Source: Ophiura sarsii (lineage: Eukaryota; Echinodermata; Ophiuroidea; Amphilepidida; Ophiuridae). From it: 64,000 nt of DNA. This document shows, one piece after another, positions 13,155-24,342 of the stretch; position 1 is the first letter of the stretch, and the number at the start of each line of letters is the position of its first letter. The position numbers were made by a program, and so were the translations under genes. The stretch lies in assembly GCA_035610835.1 (NCBI GenBank), contig CM069452.1:67924919-67988918 (forward strand), given 5' to 3'. Under the pieces are notes generated by a model. It ran no database searches. It was not told where the DNA came from and worked only from the letters and a program-made list of their open reading frames with translations.

Positions 13155-13825
13155 TACAGGGTGAGTCAAAAAACATTGTGCACGATTTGAAACGGCCATT
13201 TGACCTCGAACCATGAATTTTTTTATGTCAGTGTAAAGCATTGTTAATCTAGTTTATCCTCCCCAAAAATTGAAAGTAATCGACTGAAGAATAAGCAAAC
13301 TGTGGTAAGTTTTGTAAACTGGCAGTGTTTTTCGCCATTCCTATGGGATTTACACAGTTAAGACGTGAATATTACTGCAGGATGACGGTATGGAGTGGAA
13401 ATAAGATAGCACCATCATCTTAAACAAAGGAGGATGTGGCATCCTAAGTGCTCTGTAACAGGTGATGCTTGTATTCAGATTTGCCTTTTCATTTGACAAC
13501 TCGGTATGATACTACTTATCCCAGAGTGAAAGAATGATTTTTCAGGAACATTTTAACAATTAACTTGATTAATGTGAGTGATAATAACCATTTAGCAAAA
13601 CCAATTTTCCTGTGTGTAAATCCCATAAGAATGGCGAAAAACGCGGTCAGTTTACAAAACTTGCCACAGTTTGCGTATTCTTCAGTCGATTACTTTCATT
13701 TTTTGGGAGGATAAACTAGATTAACACCGCTTTACACTGACATCAAAAAATTCATGGTTCAATGCACGCATCAAGGTCAAATGACCGTTTCAAATCGTGC
13801 ACAATGTTTTTTGACTCACCCTGTA
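13155..13825. mobile_element. TIR element, ends TACAGGGTGAGTCAAAAAAC, about 200-bp arms
   Basis: The left arm to about 13345 and the right arm from about 13610 are reverse complements (for example GCACGATTTGAAACGG and CCGTTTCAAATCGTGC). TA is found at both ends. No ORF. The same terminal sequence occurs at 45.65 kb. Confidence 0.85.
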
Positions 13826-13834
13826 TAAGGCATC

Positions 13835-13942
13835 GACGTCAATGGATGAATGTTAGACTTCAATGGATGAATGTCTGACGTCAGACGTCAATGGATGAAT
13901 GTCTGACGTAAGACGTCAATGGATGAATGTCTGACGTCTGAC
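13835..13942. repeat. 21-28-bp minisatellite rich in GACGTCA
   Basis: There are four units of GACGTCAATGGATGAATGTC(TGACGTCA), immediately behind the TIR element. The units carry TGACGTCA/TGACGTAA, which match CRE/ATF sites. Confidence 0.9.
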
Positions 13943-14515
13943 GGGTCTTGCTCTTTTGTTTTTGTTCCTCGTTAACCGTTGGGCATCCAGAGTTTAATCT
14001 CCAACGATGGAAATGGACCACAGTGAAACACAGAATGTTTTACTTTGATGCACCATATACCCATCTTATCGACGCTCAGTCACATCATTTCGTAAAACGA
14101 TCTTAGTGGGAACCGCTTGGAACCCATGGTTGGATATTTTGCTTGGATGTTTAATAACGTCCAAGCACATCCTTGGTCAAGATTTAATTTGACATGCTGT
14201 GATGAAAATCGATCGTTTTATTGAATTGCTCGTTTTAGTGGATTTTTGGCCATTGATCCGATGATATTCACGATTAATGTATGGTCGTAAGATTGGATCT
14301 TGTGGAACACATGTATTTTTATCTTGTTTCAAGCCGTCAGACTTGTTCGATTCGAAGGGTTTTAATCTTTAGCCTAGATCTGTTCTTAAATATGAAATAT
14401 TGAAAGACTTAAAATATTGAATGTTGATATCAACCTATTGTATTCCTTTTGAGTATCAAATCTTATTGACAAATAAAGAATGTACTGCGTAATTTTATTT
14501 CCCGCTGAAATATAG

Positions 14516-14740
14516 ATTCCTGCGATGAAATAGATTGTGGTCCCGATAAGAAATGCGTGATGAAGAGCAACAAGCCAAGATGTGTCTGCAGTCCTAATTG
14601 TACGAGGACAGAGCTAGAACCACGTGGAGTAGTGTGCGCCACCGACGGCAGGCCTTACAAAAATAAATGTGCTATGCTGAAAGAGCGTTGCCGCACCGAA
14701 AGAAATGACGTCACTGTAGCATATTTTGGGATGTGCCAGA
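14516..14740 (+). CDS. fst: Follistatin, exon encoding follistatin domain 1 (FSD1)
   Basis: Encodes a FOLN/EGF-like hairpin followed by a Kazal-like module, about 75 residues. Seen: acceptor ctgaaatatag before 14516 and consensus donor gtaagt at 14741. The frame reads SCDEIDCGPDKKC, then NKPRCVCSPNC, then VVCATDGRPYKNKCAML and finally YFGMC. These align block by block with FSD1 of vertebrate follistatin (DCGPGKKC, NKPRCVC, VCGLDGKTYRNECALL), which is established knowledge. The exon is 225 bp; the junction with the upstream exon makes an Asp codon (G + AT), confirming the splice phase. A basic stretch around KKC...K..NKPR corresponds to the vertebrate heparin-binding segment, though it has fewer lysines here. 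One sequon (NCT). The role is binding to activin-type ligands as part of the secreted protein. Confidence 0.95.
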
Positions 14741-14820
14741 GTAAGTGTGCCCTCATAGCTTGGACAGATTTGCTAACGCGGTTTAGCCGCGGCGGTGATT
14801 TTTGCTAATTATATATATTG

Positions 14821-15230
14821 TCTGACGATGGTGGATACGATTGGCCGCAAATTTTGAATCTCCGTTGGTTTCAAAGTATTAAAAATGGATTTTGATTATA
14901 TAACCCCAGCAAATCACACGTTGGAACTAAATTAATTCATCCTAAAATACCTGGAGTTGGATAACCAACTCCAGTGTCAGTATTTATTTGTTGAATTCAA
15001 TCTGTCGTTAACCGTTCGTCCCATTCGCTTGATCACGAAACCTCGTACGCATAATTTAACCTTGAATATTCGTGAACAAGCCCATGTCCGGCATGCGATG
15101 TTCTTTACCGTAAACAACATTTGATACATTGACGGAGTAAAGTGCGCATGCACATTGTACAGCAATACATTTATACAGTGTTTGGCCAAAAGTGTGTACG
15201 GTTAATAAATTCGCGTCCGGCATCATCTGT
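14821..15230. mobile_element. Dispersed TIR repeat, CAGACGATG family, copy 1
   Basis: The segment starting TCTGACGATGGTGGATACG shares long blocks with 47773-47950 and, inverted, with 61076-61346 (for example ACACGTTGGAACTAAATTA and CTGGAGTTGGATAACCAACT). It ends near CCGGCATCATCTG. Confidence 0.7.
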
Positions 15231-15619
15231 ATAGTATGAACGTACCGTCAAGTAGACAAGTGCCACTTAATAACATAAAGGTGTACGCTCGTATGCACAA
15301 TGAATTAGGCTACTTGACTCGTGCGCCGCGGAATATTAAGAGGAGCCGCGGTAGTTCATCTAAACTTTAATTAACGCTGAGACTATGTGAACCTTTGCAT
15401 TCGTTCTATTATGAGCAATGGTGACGTTTTCAAAAAGATTACGCACAATGCATTACATGCACAAGGGGAGTATCAATCGGAGCTGGTTGACTGTATGCAC
15501 GGGATGTTTAGGCGGGCTATTCAATTTGAATTCCCATGCATGTATATATAGAGCGTAATTTGTGACATTTGAGACTGTGTGATTCTTTATAAAACTTTGT
15601 AAATTAAGTCACAATCATT

Positions 15620-15900
15620 GGTAGCGAGGTGGCGCAGTCGGTTAGAGCGTCGTAACACTGCTGCGCATCGTAGTTGGATCCTTTGAGCGTGAGTTCAATA
15701 CGATACACCAACACAGCCTTGTCCCCATGCCTCCTTCAGACCGTGCAGACTAAAGTAGACATGTACATAGGCGCACCGTGGTTCGGAAGTCACGTAGAAA
15801 TGTTGGTCCCGTGTATCGGAACAGCTATCCCCGAGCACGTTAAAAGGTCACAGACTCCTTCGTAAAGAGTAGGGGATCATCCCGGTCTGTGTCTGTACAC
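15620..15900 (+). mobile_element. Probable tRNA-derived SINE
   Basis: It starts with a tRNA-like head containing box A GGTGGCGCAGTCGGTTAGAG, followed by a weak box B (GAGTTCAATAC). Next comes an unrelated body with GCACGTTAAAAGGTCACAG, typical of tRNA-SINE bodies in marine animals. No A-rich tail or clear duplication was found. Confidence 0.55.
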
Positions 15901-16291
15901 ACACGTATAATTATATGTATTCCTATACATACCTCCACTAGGCCTGGCGCACCGATGGAGTAAATAAATAGCCAAGAAAGATTGATGGAAGCTACTAAGC
16001 TGCTTCCAAGGACGACCGATGATGATGGTAGCGAATAAGGTATCAAAATGTAGCTATCCAATTATTAAAGGTCTGTATCAATTATATACATCACCATACG
16101 ACGATCGTGTTCAAAGGATCCGCATAACCTCTCGAATAAGTGTGGACTTTCTTTTTGCGGTATTTATACACGTGATGTAGACGCAACATTCATGCTATAC
16201 TAGGCCTATGCCACATCGCGCATACTTATTTATAGGAAACAGTCAATAATCCAATGCTTATCAGCTTTCTCTTTATTGTCTGCGTATTCAG

Positions 16292-16513
16292 AGTCATGTG
16301 AGGGAGTCACGTGCCGTGAAGAACAACGGTGCATCGAAGATCAATACGGGAGACCACATTGTGTCGACTGCCATTCACTTTGCCCTCACACGGTGCAAGG
16401 ATTGTTCGTCTGTGGCGGAGACGGAATTACGTACGAATCTCATTGTCATCTGCAACGCACGGCGTGCATTCAAGGAGTAGACACTGAAATGGTTCACAGG
16501 GGCAAATGTGCAA
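16292..16513 (+). CDS. fst: Follistatin, exon encoding follistatin domain 2 (FSD2)
   Basis: A 222-bp phase 1 exon giving the second FOLN plus Kazal module. Seen: acceptor tgcgtattcag before 16292 and donor gtaggt at 16514. The frame reads SCEGVTCREEQRC, then PHCVDCHSLCP, then LFVCGGDGITYESHCHL, a further Cys, and HRGKC. It matches the vertebrate FSD2 blocks (CVTCNRICP, LCGNDGVTYSSACHL, YEGKC). In vertebrate follistatin FSD1 and FSD2 make the main contacts with the ligand fingers, so this is probably part of the ligand-binding core. The donor G is only about 10 bp from the start of a foldback MITE, so the intron begins almost entirely in transposon sequence. The open frame running on past the donor to 16665 is intron read-through. 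Confidence 0.94.
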
Positions 16514-16523
16514 GTAGGTTTGA

Positions 16524-16808
16524 GGGCGCACTGCAAAACAAGTCCATATGGATCGTACGTATAAATGACTTGTACGTGATTGATACGAAAGTAATAGTTT
16601 GCATCACCAGTTGTACAGGCATAACAATTGAACAGAGACTAAAGCACATATTTCCTTATTATTGAAATATTTGCATTAGTGTCCGTTCAATTTCCATTGT
16701 CGCTTGTCAATTGCTGCTGCAAAATATTACTTTATCGACTAGCGTATAAGGCTTACGTACAAGTCACTTATACGTTTGAGACATACGGACTGGTTTTCAA
16801 GTGCAGCC
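16524..16808. mobile_element. Foldback MITE, TATAAGTGACTTATACG family, copy 2, next to the FSD2 exon
   Basis: Outer ends GGGCGCACTGCAAAAC and the near-complement TTCAAGTGCAGCC enclose inverted ACGTATAAATGACTTGTACG and ACAAGTCACTTATACG. It begins about 10 bp behind the follistatin FSD2 splice donor. Confidence 0.75.
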
Positions 16809-18040
16809 TTATTTATATGCCAGATTTAGGTTTGAAATGAGTTCTTCTTGTCGTAGATATCAAACTAATGACAGTTTTAAATGAATAACATAACCAAAAC
16901 AAATAAAACTATTATATAAAACAGCTCCAAAATAGAAGTTGAATTAGTCAAATGGTTCTATATAGGCCTATGCACACAGTCAATATGGGGACTTGATTTG
17001 AACTATGTAAAGTGTTACCTATATACAAAATGCGAGAATTTGATTAGGAATCCAAGGAAACATAAGACGATTTCATAGATATAATTCCAAATTTGAATTT
17101 ACTGTTCCAGACAGTTTCAACTTCCGATAAGATGTCTTTATCAATAATCAATGGTGTAAAACAAAATGCACTTTTCATTTTGGCATTTGATTTTTCCTTT
17201 CATAGCCCCAACGATAACTCATCAATCGAAAGTAGGATTAGGACAGGATAGGGATGCTTCCGTTAATCAATGCAGCCCATACTTGGTACATTCTCCTGTG
17301 TGTTTAAAACTCAAGTGCGAAAATGAACATCTAACTTTGTCTCCTTCTTTTCGGTGTAGCGTTCTTAATTAATACACATAGAGGAGAAAACCTCCATAAT
17401 TTTATAATTTGATATGATTAGAGTCAAGAGCGTATTTATTACCTGATAAATTACTGTTTGAGCACTTAACTCATCTAAGGTTACTAGACTTGCAAAATAA
17501 ATATTTGTTGGTAGATGGAAGGAAGAAAGCTTAAAGTACTGAAAGAGTAGTACTGTTTGAAAAAATTGATATCTTTTGAAATATATTCTTGATTGTTACA
17601 TGTAACGTTATGAAATTCCTACAATGTATCAATTTCTTTATATCCAATGTTTTGTTATGTAGATGAGGTGACATTTGTTGACAATTAGGACGCCCTCTGT
17701 TGGTTTGAGACAAAACACACCGGGCAAGAGTTCCTACATGTATAGTTTACATAGGCCAGATCAGGTTTTCTAACTAGATTGTGGTGTCACAGCAAATTGT
17801 TATCAAAACTGTCTTTAAACTTGCTTAGGAATGCTATAAGCTATCGCATTTCACACAAAAAACTAAAACTAAATGAGTTTTACAATTCATTAGAAAGAAA
17901 TTTCATGTTGTCTTCATTAACTTTACTGTATATTCTGCATGGAGTGTCCTATTTGTAAATACATGACATCATAGGTCACCTCATCTATAGGATTCAAAGA
18001 AAATCCATTTAACTTTATAAATTCTCATCTCATACGACAG
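16809..18040. other. Intron between FSD2 and FSD3 exons
   Basis: AT-rich. No repeat or RNA structure was recognised apart from a TAGGCCTA palindrome near 16970. Confidence 0.5.
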
Positions 18041-18265
18041 ATTTAACGACATGTGACGATCTGAGTTGTCTAGAAAATAAGCAATGTGTAATGGATGGAG
18101 ACCGGCCTCGGTGCGTGATATGTGAGTTCTCGTGCACTGGATGGCGTGAAAGAGGACCATTATGTGCCAGCAACAATGTCACCTATAACAACGGTTGTCA
18201 TCTCCAGGAGTATATTTGTAATACTACTCAGTATCTACAAATTGAAGGTTATGGCATATGTGGAG
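18041..18265 (+). CDS. fst: Follistatin, exon encoding follistatin domain 3 (FSD3)
   Basis: A 225-bp phase 1 exon coding the third follistatin module. Seen: acceptor ctcatacgacag before 18041 and donor gtaagt at 18266. The frame reads TCDDLSCLENKQC, then PRCVICEFSC, then GPLCASNNVTYNNGCHLQ, further cysteines, and GYGICG. The block PxCAS.N.TY matches vertebrate FSD3. Sequons NVT and NTT are present. The next coding exon is about 21 kb away (39371), because this intron has been expanded by the 10-kb tandem array and other insertions. The single leftover G of this exon joins AT of the last exon to give Asp, so the phase agrees. Confidence 0.94.
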
Positions 18266-18776
18266 GTAAGTGGAGTTAGGCCAAACAAAGAAGATTGTCT
18301 GTCTCAGAAGCCCGCCCGCATTGGTATGTGAAATGAACTACGGCGCGTAGGTCTACGCGCTGAGGCCTGGATTTTTTTTGGATTTTTTTTTGATTTTTTT
18401 ACAAAATATTTAAAAAAAGGTTTCTGTATGATTGGATTAGCAACAACAAAAAATCGCATACCTCATAGCCTTTTTTCTAAAAAAAATTAAATAAAAATCG
18501 CACATACCAGCACTTACCTTTTTTGCCAAATGTTTCTGGGACAGACCTTCTCTGGTTGGCCATATCTAATGTCCTACGGACGGACTGACGATTTTAGATT
18601 TACTGATTTTTTTAGTTAATTCTATTTATTTAGGGGATACCGGGGCGTGTACACCCACATGGCAGGTTCGCCTACCTTGCGGTCAGTAGAAGAATTTGGT
18701 AATGACGAAATCAGGTCATGCAAGGTCATCTCAAACATTCAATATTAGCTTTGGCCCGTATAACAACGTTATCATA

Positions 18777-19492
18777 TACTGCAAAAACTCTGGTGTTAAA
18801 TGTGCAACACTTAGTGGTGTTAAGCGTCTTAGTGTCAAATTAACACCACTTGGTGTCACTGCAAAAAACTTAAGTTTTAAAAATGTAACACTGCACATGG
18901 AGTAGGGTTTCTGGTGTTAAAACTGGTGTAAGAATAACTCCCATGGGTGTCATTATTCAACACATGCGCACTGAAGTTGGTTATATTGGTTTCGTAACAC
19001 TATGGATTGTATATTTATACATTTCATTTAATGATTCGATCTGCAACATGCACCATTTTATAATTAAATGGCAAGTAAGAACATTAATTCACAAACACTT
19101 TCAATTTTAAATAAATTTGAACTGATGAACAGTGAAATATTTTATATGCAAGCATTTTATATACAAGTGCTTCAACCTATCTAACATCAAACTCTGGTGT
19201 TGATTAATCAACACTTGAGTCTGGTATTAATCAACCCTGGGTGTGGTCCTCTCAGAACACTAAGAAGGTGTTAAATTAACACCCCTGGGTGTGGTCCTCT
19301 CAGAACACCAAGAAGATGTTAAATTAACATCCATCAGGGTGTTATATAACTAACACCCTGATTGGTGTTAATTGATAAACACCAAAGACTAGTGTTAATC
19401 AACACCCGCTGGTGTCGTCCTCTCGAAACACTTTCTCGGTGTTAAAATGAACACCCTTGTTGTTACTTTAACACCGGTGTTTTTGCAGTGTA
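18777..19492. mobile_element. TACACTGCAAAAA-ended element full of GGTGTTAA repeats
   Basis: TATACTGCAAAAACTCTGGT and AACACCGGTGTTTTTGCAGT define TIRs. The inside carries many TGGTGTTAA and TTAACACC motifs in both orientations. No coding frame is supported. Confidence 0.75.
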
Positions 19493-19598
19493 GGTCTGTG
19501 CCGAACAAACTTAATTTACTCCTTATGATTGAATTGTTATCGCATTAAATGATGAAATATTATTAGGCCTACCAATAAAGCGATAATGATGAATTTAA

Positions 19599-19968
19599 AG
19601 GCATATTATGTGATCTTTTCCAAGTAGCGCCCTCTATCATTGATTTTTTACTATGAAAGCAGATTTTCGTGCAGATTTGCATTTTTGATCATAAATTATA
19701 AAGATCTTCTAAGTTACAGATCGATGCGATTCCTAATTACTTCAAAATCATGGTTTGAAAATAGATTGTACCGCTCGGTACAATCTATTTTTTCAAATTT
19801 TACTCTAAATTCACTCTAAACCCTGCTTTTGAGGTTATTAGTAATCGTATCGCTCTGTAACTCGGAATATATTTATTATTTATGATCAGAAAAGTAAATC
19901 TGCAAGAAAATCTTTTTTCGAGGATTGAGGGCGTCCCCTGGAAAAGATCACATAATATAACTTTAATA
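19599..19968. mobile_element. Foldback MITE, AGGCATATTATGTGATC family
   Basis: The arms AGGCATATTATGTGATCTTT and AAAAGATCACATAATATAAC continue inwards to about 150 bp each, with GCGCCCTC and GAGGGCGTC. Half copies are at 33860-33980 and ends at 49431 and 55800. Confidence 0.75.
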
Positions 19969-20039
19969 TGAATTTGTATTCGGAACGTACAAATAGTTGA
20001 TGTTGTCATTCCAACAAACAAAATCTTGATGGGTAACAT

Positions 20040-21030
20040 TTCTTTATTCTAACCTAGAGGGCGACATTATTCCGTTTTAGAAAATGGAAACAAATCTTCC
20101 CGTGGTACCATTTATCAAATAAACTATTGAGGGCGCGTTGCAGTTTAAAGATGTCTTGATTTGGGTAACAGACAGCCTGCCAGCAATAAAAAATATGCTC
20201 AGAAAAAATCTCAACGGCATTTTTTGTTAGAGCAATTCCAACCATGTGTAATAAAATCACCAGGATGTACCTCACATGGTATGGGGTGTTGGCAAATTCC
20301 AGATTGAAGTTAAGTGTGTAATTTTGCTCAAAAACCGTGATTTTTACACGTTTTCGACCAAATTATTGCTTTAAAAAATATTTCCATTATTAAAGGTCCG
20401 ATTTCGTCATGACTGGTGTCAAATGAAAGGTGACAATATCAGCTTTTATATGATATCAGTATAAGCGAATATAAAGCAAGAATAATAAAACAACGAGTGA
20501 AAAAACATAAATTTTTAGCATTTTTGGCCTAAATTTCAACAAATGTAATTGGTTAAATGCTATTTTGAGATTAAAAATAAAACCACAAGTTTCCCATATT
20601 TATTACAAAACTGCTCCTAGTAAACATCCATAATTTAAAGAAGAAACAGAGTTGCTTGTTTATCCCAATTTATCGCTATGGCAATTTTTTCCCTAAACAG
20701 TTATGTTTACACGTTTTTCATCAAAATACTGTTTTTAAGGATATATCCATCATTAATGATCCGATTACATCATAACTGGTGTCAAATGAAAGATGATGGT
20801 ATCAGCTATCATATGTTACCAGTATAAGCGAATATAAATCAATAATAACACAACATGGGTGAAAACATCACTATTTAGCATTTTTGGACTCAATTTTCAA
20901 AAAAGCTCGTTTTACATCAACTAAAAGTGACGATGTCAGCTTTTATATGAATGATACTAAATGACCGAATATAGATAATAATTATTTAACAACATTTTAA
21001 AAGTAAAATACTCTAAAGTGTTTTACAATT
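20040..21030. repeat. Dispersed repeat with internal approximately 375-bp duplication
   Basis: TCATGACTGGTGTCAAATGA at 20408 recurs as TCATAACTGGTGTCAAATGA at 20771, with similar downstream sequence. An inverted relative covers 35800-36320. No coding frame is supported. Confidence 0.65.
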
Positions 21031-21653
21031 TTAACTAAATCTTGAATTGCTAGTATAACATTTAGCCAATGTGAATAATACACTAGGGTGTATCGAAATG
21101 ATCCATACCGGGTTTCAAAAATATATAAAAATATAAAACAAATAGTGTTTCAAATTTAAACACTTGCGATATGATGGTAGAAATGTTTCCTACTTATTCT
21201 GTTAATTTCATTGAGATATCTCTTTTTGTTCCGCTGTGGCAATACATAATCGAAAATTAATGAAAAACGTATTTTCATATTTTGGCTCACATAATTCATC
21301 TTAACAGCTACTCTCCCTAGCACTACCAGCATTTCAAAAATGAACCCACACCTCATAGGAAAGGAAGGTTAAAACCACTCACGCTTAACAAATCCTGCCC
21401 TATTCAATCAAAGCTTTGCACTCAACAATCGATTGTTATCAAAAACCTAATTCAAATAAGAGGGTGCAATAATTGCATCATTTCGACAAAAACTTGAAAT
21501 CTATTATCGTTACCAAAAAGTCTGTATTTTCCATCAAAAATGTCCGATTTTAAAATTCCTAAGAAAGCTGGAGCAAGATATATATGAAAACAGTTTGGAC
21601 AATATCAATAAAGTTTATACCAAAAAAATTGTATTACCTCGGTATAGATCAAT

Positions 21654-22021
21654 GGGCTATTCCAGATAATAATGACCCCTCCCCTATAGAGGACCAAAAA
21701 AAATTAGTCCGGAATTCCATGACTTCCTCTATGAAAAGTATATGGAATTCCAGATCAAACTTAAAAAAAGTATGGAATTCCAGATCAAACTTTAAAAAAA
21801 GTATGGAATTCCAGATCAAACTTCAAAAAAGTATGTAATTGGTGGGAAAAAAGTTCCGATGTCCTCTATAGGGGGGGTGGTCTAAATTGTGAAAAAGTCT
21901 GGAATTCCAAGAACATGTGCCAAAAAGTATGGAATTCCATTGAAAAATTGGTTGGGAAAAAGTCTGGAATTCCGATATCCTCTATAGGGGGGGGGGGGGT
22001 CATTATTATCTGGAATAGCCC
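21654..22021. mobile_element. MITE with GGGCTATTCCAGATAATAAT TIRs
   Basis: The ends are GGGCTATTCCAGATAATAAT and its complement, with AAT on both sides. The inside has three direct repeats of about 30 bp (AGTATGGAATTCCAGATCAA) and further GGAATTCC copies. The 84-residue open frame across it is repeat-derived. Confidence 0.85.
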
Positions 22022-22501
22022 AATCTGAGACACCCTGTACATGTCTGAGAAAGCTAGAATTTCTTGTAATGGTCAATTTGTTCCAAAACCATTTTTTCTT
22101 CTTAATTTGTGTCGAAATATTGCATGAAGGATAGGCCTTTTCTCTAAATTATACGACGTAAATTCGATTACCGTACATACTGCATGACTGGTACCAAATG
22201 AAAGGCAATAATGTCAGATATCCAGTGGCGTAGCCAGGGGGGGGGGGGGGTGTCAGTTGTGATTGACACTGTCGGTTCATTTGACCAGAGGAATCATGTA
22301 ATTATGATGGTCAAAAGTACACTGATGAAAAATTTTCGCGCGCATATATGTCCCATAAATGCAATATTCTTTAGTACAAGCTTTAGAGCCAAAAGATTAC
22401 CTCAATCGTGCCAAAAAAATAGGTGTAAACTCAAAAAGATTGTGCACTATGCGCGCATTACTTCACTCAGACTCATCTTGTCGGTTCATTTACATTTCTC
22501 G

Positions 22502-22535
<34 letters not shown>

Positions 22536-22545
22536 ATGAAGAACC

Positions 22546-22817
22546 TACAATCCTGGAAAAAAGTCTTGGAACACTTGCGTGTGATTAACGGACAAGTGTC
22601 ACCCCCACTCCCCCGTACAATGTTGACCAAGGCCAGTGGCTCCTGCAGCTTGCCAGAGTGTCCCAACATTGATCGATGGGGGGTGGGGAAGTAAAAATCT
22701 CATTTGAACAATTTCCGTTTATAACAGAAGACACTAAGTATCAATACATGCACACAATACCCAGCACATGTGCTCAGCTCAGCGTTCGCGTTCCAAGGAC
22801 TTTTTTCCAAGATTGTA
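22546..22817. mobile_element. 272-bp TA-flanked MITE that starts every array unit (five copies)
   Basis: The left end TACAATCCTGGAAAAAAGTC and right end GACTTTTTTCCAAGATTGTA form terminal inverted repeats of about 30 bp, continuing into TTGGAAC. Both ends have TA, consistent with a Tc1/mariner-like target duplication. Copies are at 22546-22817, 25020-25291, 27494-27765, 29968-30239 and 32442-32713. No transposase is encoded. Confidence 0.8.
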
Positions 22818-23556
22818 TACGCAGATTGCAAAAAAAATCATCTAAATTTGGTTTTTCTATCACATCTCAAAAACTAAATGTCACATGTATCTCAAATTGC
22901 ACAGTATTTGGCAGGGGACCATAGGCTTGGCATCCCCAGTATTTTTTTTAATAAAGACATTCATTTAATACGGGAACGTTCAGTGAAACCAATTCCCTAT
23001 ACTAACTAATGCATTTCGAAGATGTATAATAATTGGCCATTATTGCAATGCATAATGTGGCGTTTTCAGATACTCCTACGAGAGTTATTCATGTATTGTT
23101 AGATATGCAAAAGAGTATCTAAAAGTAACGGAATCTATATATAGGGTTGAAAGTAACACAAATAATTGTAAAACAATTTAGGCCTACTTGTAAATAACTA
23201 TCTTCAGTAGATAGCAGTAACTTCTGTTTGACAGATTCGACAGCTATCTTTCGTATTGCATTAACGGGTTGTAATATAATAATAGATGCTCATTATTCAT
23301 ATGCCCATCTGTTATTATGTATTTTTTTATTTGCGGTCGTTGTTTTGCATCACTTGTGTTGCAAAGGGACGATGAATCCCCCGGCCCAATAATCACCAAG
23401 AAAAAATGCAAGAAAAAACACCTTTTTTCAAAACACTTTTTTTCTGCTCGAATGTTCATAGGCCTATACGTACACTTTTTGGGCTGTTTTTATTCAAAAG
23501 AATTTTTGAAAAACTACATTTGGATTTAGTTCTACATTTCCACATATTAATATTAA

Positions 23557-23631
23557 CCAACATCCAGGATTTGAACCTGGGACCTCTGGATGGTTATAGA
23601 CCAGCGCTCTAGTCGACTGAGCTAATGAGTC
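23557..23631 (-). pseudogene. tRNA-like segment in the array spacer (four copies)
   Basis: On the minus strand a box A (TAGCTCAGTCGACTAGAGC) and a perfect T-arm with box B (CCAGG TTCAAAT CCTGG) are spaced as in a tRNA. However, the acceptor stem pairs only at its last three positions and the anticodon arm cannot form a normal 5-bp stem with a 7-base loop. It is therefore probably a tRNA pseudogene or the head of a tRNA-derived repeat that could still attract Pol III. Other copies: 26031-26105, 28505-28579, 30979-31053. Confidence 0.6.
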
Positions 23632-24250
23632 AGATGAGTAAGCACGACGATAATATTATCTATAGGCCTTCAGTTCAATCTCATCCTCAAAAACAACCCA
23701 AACAACTAAATAAGTGAATACATAAACCATTTAAGTAATATATAATATACGTGAATACATAAATAAACCATTTAAGTAGTATATTTTATTGTATTTATTG
23801 ATTAAAATAGCGCTGCGATAAATGAATTTAGCTTTATTCACAAAGAAATCATCAGACGAGTTGGGACCGTAATGGTAAAGTGCATGGTAAAGTGAATGGT
23901 AAAGTGTTGCCTTGAAACGCGTGTTCATTGAACACTTTACCGTCGTTTCTATAGTATAATATTATTATACATATTTTGTTTTCATTTTAAATGGTAAACT
24001 GTTATCAAAATGCGTAGATGTGACCAATGCGGCTTATATTTCGGAGTTACAACATGCATGATTGGTATAGCTAACACATATGCATATCTTGATAACTCAA
24101 AGGCAGTATGAAAAAAACGTTTAATTGCCTATTTTAAGCAAAATGTCCCAATGGTAAACTGATGGTAAACTGTTGTAAAGTGTGTGACACTTTGCAATAA
24201 TGCATTACTATAACATGTATAATAAAACAAATCCACGCTTGTGTAAGCAC

Positions 24251-24342
24251 TGACCGCTTGGCCGAGTGGATAGGAGCGCTCGTAGGCACCCTTTATCTGT
24301 TCATAGCCTGCTTGGTGTTGGTTCGAGTCGCTTTCATGGCGT
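24251..24342 (+). pseudogene. Class II tRNA-like segment (Ser/Leu type) in the array spacer (four copies)
   Basis: Box A-like TTGGCCGAGTGG and box B-like GGTTCGAGTC are about 60 bp apart, the spacing of tRNAs with a long variable arm. The acceptor and anticodon stems are not convincing. Other copies: 26725-26816, 29199-29290, 31673-31764. Confidence 0.5.

Noticed and set aside
22211..22694. Overlapping frames of 125 and 111 residues with poly-Pro
   Set aside because: The proline run is a poly-C homopolymer, and the frames cross a hAT/MITE junction.
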